DNA of 9,034 nt from Actinomyces sp. Lineage in GTDB: Bacteria; Actinomycetota; Acidimicrobiia; Acidimicrobiales; Aldehydirespiratoraceae. Location of the stretch: the NCBI GenBank assembly GCA_003697065.1, contig RFFY01000199.1, forward strand, positions 1 to 9,034. Direction: 5' to 3'. Of this stretch, positions 7,054-9,034 are shown piece by piece. The first letter of the stretch is position 1. The number at the start of each line of letters is the position of its first letter. The notes beneath the pieces were generated by a model. The model ran no database searches. It saw only the letters and a program-made list of their open reading frames with translations, and was not told the DNA's origin. Position numbers and translations under genes: made by a program.

Positions 7054-9034
7054 GGCGACACCCTCGACCTTGGTGGCGGTGAAGGTGGCGTCGGTGCCGG
7101 GCGCCGGGTTGCAGGTGAAGGTGACGACGAAGGCGTCGAGATCGACCCGGGCCTTGACCGTCCCCAGCGACAGCTGCACCGGCGAACCGGTCGGGTGGAA
7201 GGTCATGGCCGGCACGGTGAAGCGGGCCGTGGCGTCCCGGGCCGACCCGTCGCTGCCGGTGTTGGCCGTCACCGCGATCGGGAGGTCCTTGGCCTTGAGG
7301 CTCCCCTCACTGGTGTTGGACGCCTCGACCTCCACGTCGAGGAGGGCCGAGAGGCTCTGGCCCGATTCGATGAGCCCGAGGTTGATGCCCGTGTCGAACA
7401 CCGAGCCGGGGATGGTGATGGTCCACTTCTGGTTCTCGTAGCGCACCGTGCCACCCGACTCCCGCTGGACGCCGGTGGCGATGACGGTGAAGTTCGAGGT
7501 GTCGGAGGTGACGTTGTTGGAGCACTCGGTCACGACCCGACCCCCGACCGTACCCGGCGGGAAGGTGGTCGTGGACGCCGCGCCGCTCGTGGTGGACGCC
7601 GGTGCGCTCGTGGTCGAGGCGGGAGCCGTCGTGCTCGTCGCCGGGGCCGTCGTGGTCGGCGTCGGCGAAGCGCCCAGCACGGTGGTGCTGACGATGGTCG
7701 GGGCGCCCGCCACGGGCTCACACGTGAAGGTGACAGGCAGGGGAAGGCCGACATCGACGGCCAGGGTGAGGGTGCCCAGGCCGATGACGACCGGATCGGC
7801 CGCGGCGGTCACCGTCACGTCGGGGACGGTGAAGGTGGTGGCGGCATCCTTGGCCGTCCCGTCGGGGTTGACCTCGACGACGACCGACAGGGGGATCCCG
7901 GTCACCGTCGTGGACCCCTCGCTCGACCCGGCGGCGGTGATGACGGCGTCGAGGGTCGAGGTGATGGTCTGACCGGGGGTGATGAGGTTCAGGTTGATCC
8001 CGGCGTCGAAGACCGAACCGGGGATGGTGACCCCCCAGGTCTGACCCGTCACCGCCACCGGATCGCCCACGTTCACCGAGGTCGGCACCGAGGCGGTCAC
8101 GTCCCAGGTGAGATCGGTCAGGTTCGGGGTGACCGAGTTGGTGCACGAGGTGGGCACCGAGGCCGTGCCGGCATGGGGCGTGGGGTCGGGTCCCGATGGC
8201 GCCGTGGTGGACGGTGGCACGGTGGTCGAGGGCGGCGCGGTGGTGGACGGAGGCGCGGTGGTCGACGGCAAGGCGGTGGTCGTGGTGCTCGGTGCCGTCG
8301 TCACCGTGGTGGTGGTCGAGGGCGGCGCCGTGGTGGACGGCGGCGCCGTCGTGGTCGTGGAGCCCCCGCCCCCGCTGACCGCGACGGTGTCGAAGGGCTG
8401 GGCGGGCACGGGGTTGCGGCCGGTGCAGTCGACGGCGGGGTCGGCCACGCACCCCGCCGGCGTCGAGGTGCCCGGGGCGCAGGTGAAGGTGACCTTGATC
8501 AGACCACCGGCCACCCCTGCTGTCGTCCTCGAGCCCCCGTCGCTGAAGGCGATGTCGCCACCCGTGGGGGTCCATGCCGTGTCCGGCAGGGTGGCGGTGA
8601 TTGACAGATCGGTGGCCGTCTCGTCACCGGTGCCCGGCGTGCCGTCGGGGTCGGTGATGGTCGTCTCGCCGACGACGTCCACCGTGACCGTCTGACTCGC
8701 CTCGACGGTGTTGGACGCCAGCACCGTGAACTCGATCGTGCCCGGGATGCTGTTGACGCCCGTTGTCAACAGGCCGAGGTTGTAGCCCGCTGTCAGCACC
8801 TGGGCGGGGAAGAACACGTCGAGGGTCGCTCCCGACAGGGTCACCGTGTCGGCGGGGGTCGCCGGGTTGGGCGTCGCCGCCCCCGTCAGGGTGAAGTCGA
8901 TGTCGGTGAAGGTGCCGGTGGCGTTGTTCTGGCAGGAGTTCGTCGTGACCCGGGACCCGGCCGCCGCCGGACCGGCCAGGGGCACGACCAGTACCAGGGC
9001 CGCCAGCGAGGCGGCGGCCAGCGCCGCGCCCAGG
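6937..9034 (-). CDS. Large secreted three-module surface protein with LAxTG cell-wall anchor, 5' end missing
   Basis: Not a recognised family. The frame is open to the right edge, giving 698 visible residues; the start codon lies outside. The first visible residues (LGAALAAASLAALVLVV) are the core of a signal peptide, with likely cleavage near PLAGPAAAG (residues 18-26). Three related beta-rich modules follow (29-186, 292-439, 500-642), each opening near a TxC or ExC and closing with VTFTC, which suggests one disulfide per module. Two Thr/Pro linkers separate them. The C-terminus is LAFTG (661-665), a hydrophobic helix (about 668-688) and RPVRRRRA, the order of a sortase signal. LAxTG is the class E sortase motif known from actinobacteria. 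The helix contains an unusual Asp. All eight cysteines lie in or next to modules; a second pair (195, 203) follows module 1. The protein is probably wall-attached and is followed 23 bp later by the small membrane protein gene. Role unknown; adhesion or surface layer are guesses. Confidence 0.82.
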   Translation of the reverse strand, partial: LGAALAAASLAALVLVVPLAGPAAAGSRVTTNSCQNNATGTFTDIDFTLTGAATPNPATPADTVTLSGATLDVFFPAQVLTAGYNLGLLTTGVNSIPGTIEFTVLASNTVEASQTVTVDVVGETTITDPDGTPGTGDETATDLSITATLPDTAWTPTGGDIAFSDGGSRTTAGVAGGLIKVTFTCAPGTSTPAGCVADPAVDCTGRNPVPAQPFDTVAVSGGGGSTTTTAPPSTTAPPSTTTTVTTAPSTTTTALPSTTAPPSTTAPPSTTVPPSTTAPSGPDPTPHAGTASVPTSCTNSVTPNLTDLTWDVTASVPTSVNVGDPVAVTGQTWGVTIPGSVFDAGINLNLITPGQTITSTLDAVITAAGSSEGSTTVTGIPLSVVVEVNPDGTAKDAATTFTVPDVTVTAAADPVVIGLGTLTLAVDVGLPLPVTFTCEPVAGAPTIVSTTVLGASPTPTTTAPATSTTAPASTTSAPASTTSGAASTTTFPPGTVGGRVVTECSNNVTSDTSNFTVIATGVQRESGGTVRYENQKWTITIPGSVFDTGINLGLIESGQSLSALLDVEVEASNTSEGSLKAKDLPIAVTANTGSDGSARDATARFTVPAMTFHPTGSPVQLSLGTVKARVDLDAFVVTFTCNPAPGTDATFTATKVEGVALAFTGPSGMLWRFVLAIVLLDLGYIAWSATRPVRRRRA
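7108..7536 (-). repeat. Surface protein module 3
   Basis: Visible residues 500-642. It opens VVTECSNNV and closes VTFTCNP, and carries IPGSVFDTGINLGLI, nearly the same as module 2. It also shares with module 2 the order of a SEGS turn, then GxAxDAxxxFTVP, then LGT. Confidence 0.75.
7561..7668 (-). repeat. Thr/Ser/Pro/Ala linker between modules 2 and 3
   Basis: About 36 residues of low complexity (TTTAPATSTTAPASTTSAPAS and similar), probably an extended wall-spanning or glycosylated spacer. The DNA is correspondingly repetitive. Confidence 0.7.
7717..8160 (-). repeat. Surface protein module 2
   Basis: Visible residues 292-439. It opens VPTSCTNSVTPN and closes VTFTCEP, with IPGSVFDAGINLNLI in the middle. 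It is the closest relative of module 3; the two look like an internal duplication. Confidence 0.75.
8197..8361 (-). repeat. Thr/Pro linker with 18-bp tandem units between modules 1 and 2
   Basis: About 55 residues built largely from six-residue PPSTTA-type units, encoded by imperfect 18-bp direct repeats. Such repeats are prone to change length between strains. Role as a flexible, probably O-glycosylated spacer is inferred. Confidence 0.75.
8476..8949 (-). repeat. Surface protein module 1, divergent copy
   Basis: Visible residues 29-186. It opens VTTNSCQNNATG and closes VTFTCAP like the others, and has FFPAQVLTAGYNLGLLTTG in place of IPGSVFD-GINL. It has a longer middle loop (TDPDGTPGTGDET) and is followed by an extra Cys pair. 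Confidence 0.6.

Noticed and set aside
7195..8604. Plus-strand frame rich in Gly and Arg opposite the surface protein
   Set aside because: It is antisense to a protein with signal peptide, modules and sorting signal; low-complexity product only.
8971..8985. GTG at 8985 as the true start of the surface protein
   Set aside because: The frame continues upstream as a signal-peptide core (Ala/Leu/Val-rich), so this GTG is an internal valine and the start lies beyond the window.

Overview
This is a very GC-rich window with codons ending mostly in G or C. At least five of its genes appear to start with GTG, and threonine/proline-rich linkers join secreted modules. The window fits a high-GC actinobacterium. 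The LAxTG-type surface anchor, the Thr/Pro linkers and a potassium-dependent type of membrane pyrophosphatase (unlike the potassium-independent type of Streptomyces) suggest a lineage such as Acidimicrobiia. That placement is inference, because no rRNA or tRNA is present.

Left part (1-2322, minus strand): a probable operon in the order 5-formyltetrahydrofolate cyclo-ligase, trkA, then the first 86 codons of a probable trkH that runs off the left edge. TrkA and TrkH would form a potassium uptake system. The cyclo-ligase start looks leaderless.

Centre (2323-4916): a divergent control region of about 240 bp holds a 14-bp perfect palindrome and candidate promoters. The complete plus-strand gene hppA follows; it encodes a membrane-bound, ion-pumping pyrophosphatase. 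Its GNTTAA motif marks the potassium-dependent class, which makes functional sense beside a potassium uptake operon. hppA converges on the next operon, and a 15-bp stem hairpin with a 4-nt loop between them probably ends transcription from both sides.

Right part (4917-9034, minus strand): a three-gene operon of unrecognised cell-envelope proteins. Its members are (1) a large secreted protein, cut at the window edge, built of three Cys-bracketed beta-rich modules joined by Thr/Pro linkers and ending in LAFTG, a membrane helix and an Arg-rich tail, which resembles a class E sortase signal; (2) a small protein with an N-terminal membrane segment, an acidic and Thr-rich exterior, an LSYTG motif, a second membrane helix and an odd basic tail; (3) a long cytoplasmic coiled-coil protein with 11-residue repeats, whose GTG start overlaps the stop of gene 2. 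Gene order and coupling suggest an envelope structure with a surface part, a membrane part and a cytoplasmic scaffold. This is the part of the window most likely to hold something undescribed. No mobile element, CRISPR array, tRNA or rRNA was seen.
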